A DNA stretch of 6,157 nucleotides. It comes from Acidothermales bacterium. GTDB lineage: Bacteria > Actinomycetota > Actinomycetes > Streptosporangiales > WHST01. Under the pieces are notes generated by a model that ran no database searches, was not told where the DNA came from, and worked only from the letters and a program-made list of their open reading frames with translations. The translations under genes were made by a program, and so were the position numbers. The DNA lies in the NCBI GenBank assembly GCA_017354575.1, contig JAFMQP010000252.1, forward strand, positions 1-6,157. The letters are read 5' to 3'. The stretch's first letter is position 1, and each line of letters starts with the position of its first letter. Of the stretch, positions 5,654-6,157 are shown piece after piece.

Positions 5654-5936
5654 ATGAACTTCCTGTTGCTCCTCTACGGTGACGAGGCCGCCGAGGACGC
5701 GCTGCCCGTGGCCGAGAAGCGCCGGATCGTCGACGGGCACGAGGAGTTCGGCGACGCGCTCCGCGACGAGGGAGCGTACGTGTACGCGACGGCCCTGGAC
5801 GAGTCCGCGCCCGCGCGGACGGTGCGGGACGACGTCGTGGCCGACGGTCCGTTCGCGCGAGGAGGATGCCGGAAGTCCCGGCCTCATCGTCGAGGTGCGC
5901 CCGCTCCTCGATATCCAGCAGAGCAAGGAGAGTGCG
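5654..5936 (+). pseudogene. YCII/DGPF-domain protein, frameshifted and internally deleted
   Basis: The first 68 residues from the ATG at 5654 (ribosome site AAAGGA at 5643-5648) match the YCII/DGPF family: N-terminal MNFLLLLYGDE, a helical middle with HEEFGDALRDEG, then TVRDDVVADGPFA ending with the hallmark DGPF at 5843-5854. After Ala68 the frame turns to CRKSRPHRRG-type sequence with A/T-ending codons, while the frame shifted by +1 gives EEDAGSPGLIVEVRPLLDI with G/C-ending codons, including the family's C-terminal EVRP motif at 5892-5903. Intact relatives have roughly 35 residues between DGPF and EVRP, but here there is room for only about 12. The conserved LGG-Y-hydrophobic and EWAxR parts are missing. 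A deletion of about 68 or 71 nt would explain both facts. If translated unshifted, the product would be 112 residues ending at 5992. Family function is poorly known; members are related to small dimeric enzymes of the YciI type. Confidence 0.75.
5925..5930 (+). promoter_or_regulatory. ribosome binding site of the VOC gene
   Basis: AAGGAG lies 6 nt before the ATG at 5937, a near-ideal Shine-Dalgarno sequence. It supports a separate start for the VOC protein even though the reading frame is open upstream into the YCII remnant. Confidence 0.8.
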
Positions 5937-6157
5937 ATGGCCGAGCCGGTCGGGTACGGGCGGGTGACCTGGTGGGAGATCCCGGTCCCTGACCTCGAGA
6001 AGAGCAAGGCGTTCTACGGCCCCGTGTTCGGGTGGATGTTCCAGAACTTCGGCGGCACGTACGAGATGATCCACGCCGAGGGCGAGATGATCGGAGCCCT
6101 CGACGCGTCCCGGCAGGGCTCCACCGGGGACGGCGTCGCGCTGTACTTCAGTGTCGC
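5937..6157 (+). CDS. VOC family protein (glyoxalase/bleomycin-resistance fold), partial
   Basis: Only the first 73 residues are in the window; the gene runs off the right edge. The start MAEPVGYGRVTWWEIPVPDLEKSKAFYGPVFGWMF is typical of vicinal-oxygen-chelate proteins: a first beta strand (TWWEIPV), then D-L-x-K-S-K-A-F-Y in the first helix, and FGW leading into the second strand. Members bind a metal in a beta-alpha-beta-beta-beta module and include lyases, dioxygenases and resistance proteins. This subgroup has no assigned substrate. VOC and YCII proteins are both small stress-associated families often found near ECF sigma genes, so it is probably co-transcribed with the broken YCII gene from the promoter near 5595. 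Confidence 0.88.
   Translation, partial: MAEPVGYGRVTWWEIPVPDLEKSKAFYGPVFGWMFQNFGGTYEMIHAEGEMIGALDASRQGSTGDGVALYFSV

Overview
The window is very GC-rich DNA with strongly G/C-ending codons, several GTG starts and leaderless-type promoters. All of this points to a high-GC actinobacterium. The gene order pncB (reverse) | clpS - DUF2017 - mec - cysO - cysM (forward) matches, from memory, the Mycobacterium tuberculosis segment Rv1330c-Rv1336, minus the Rv1333 peptidase-like gene. The genus cannot be fixed from the sequence alone.

Left block (32-1931, minus strand): a two-gene NAD salvage operon. pncB (nicotinate phosphoribosyltransferase) comes first, and pncA (nicotinamidase) follows 13 nt after the pncB stop. 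Together they turn nicotinamide into nicotinate and then nicotinate mononucleotide. pncB appears to have a leaderless promoter. A 72-bp divergent spacer (1932-2003) separates it from clpS.

Central block (2004-4610, plus strand): clpS (N-degron adaptor for the Clp protease), a DUF2017 gene of unknown function, mec (JAMM zinc peptidase), cysO (ubiquitin-like sulfur carrier) and cysM (O-phosphoserine sulfhydrylase). The last three form the protein-bound cysteine pathway. CysO carries a C-terminal thiocarboxylate, CysM joins it to O-phosphoserine-derived aminoacrylate, and Mec releases cysteine. Here CysO ends Gly-Gly-Ala-Ala rather than Gly-Gly, so it must be trimmed before it can be activated. 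mec has its own apparent leaderless promoter, so the mec-cysO-cysM part may be expressed independently of clpS-DUF2017.

A convergent intergenic region (4611-4697) holds a perfect 15-bp-stem hairpin and further inverted repeats. It is probably a bidirectional terminator and also marks where the mycobacterial-type synteny ends.

Right block (4698-6157): a Gfo/Idh/MocA oxidoreductase on the minus strand. Diverging from it is a YCII/DGPF-family gene preceded by an ECF42-like promoter (TGTCGA-16 nt-CGTC). That gene is broken: after its DGPF motif the coding frame shifts and about 23 residues of the domain seem to be missing. Its C-terminal remnant runs in frame into a VOC (glyoxalase/bleomycin-resistance fold) gene, which has its own strong ribosome binding site and is cut by the right edge. 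No RNA gene, CRISPR array, insertion sequence or phage gene was seen.
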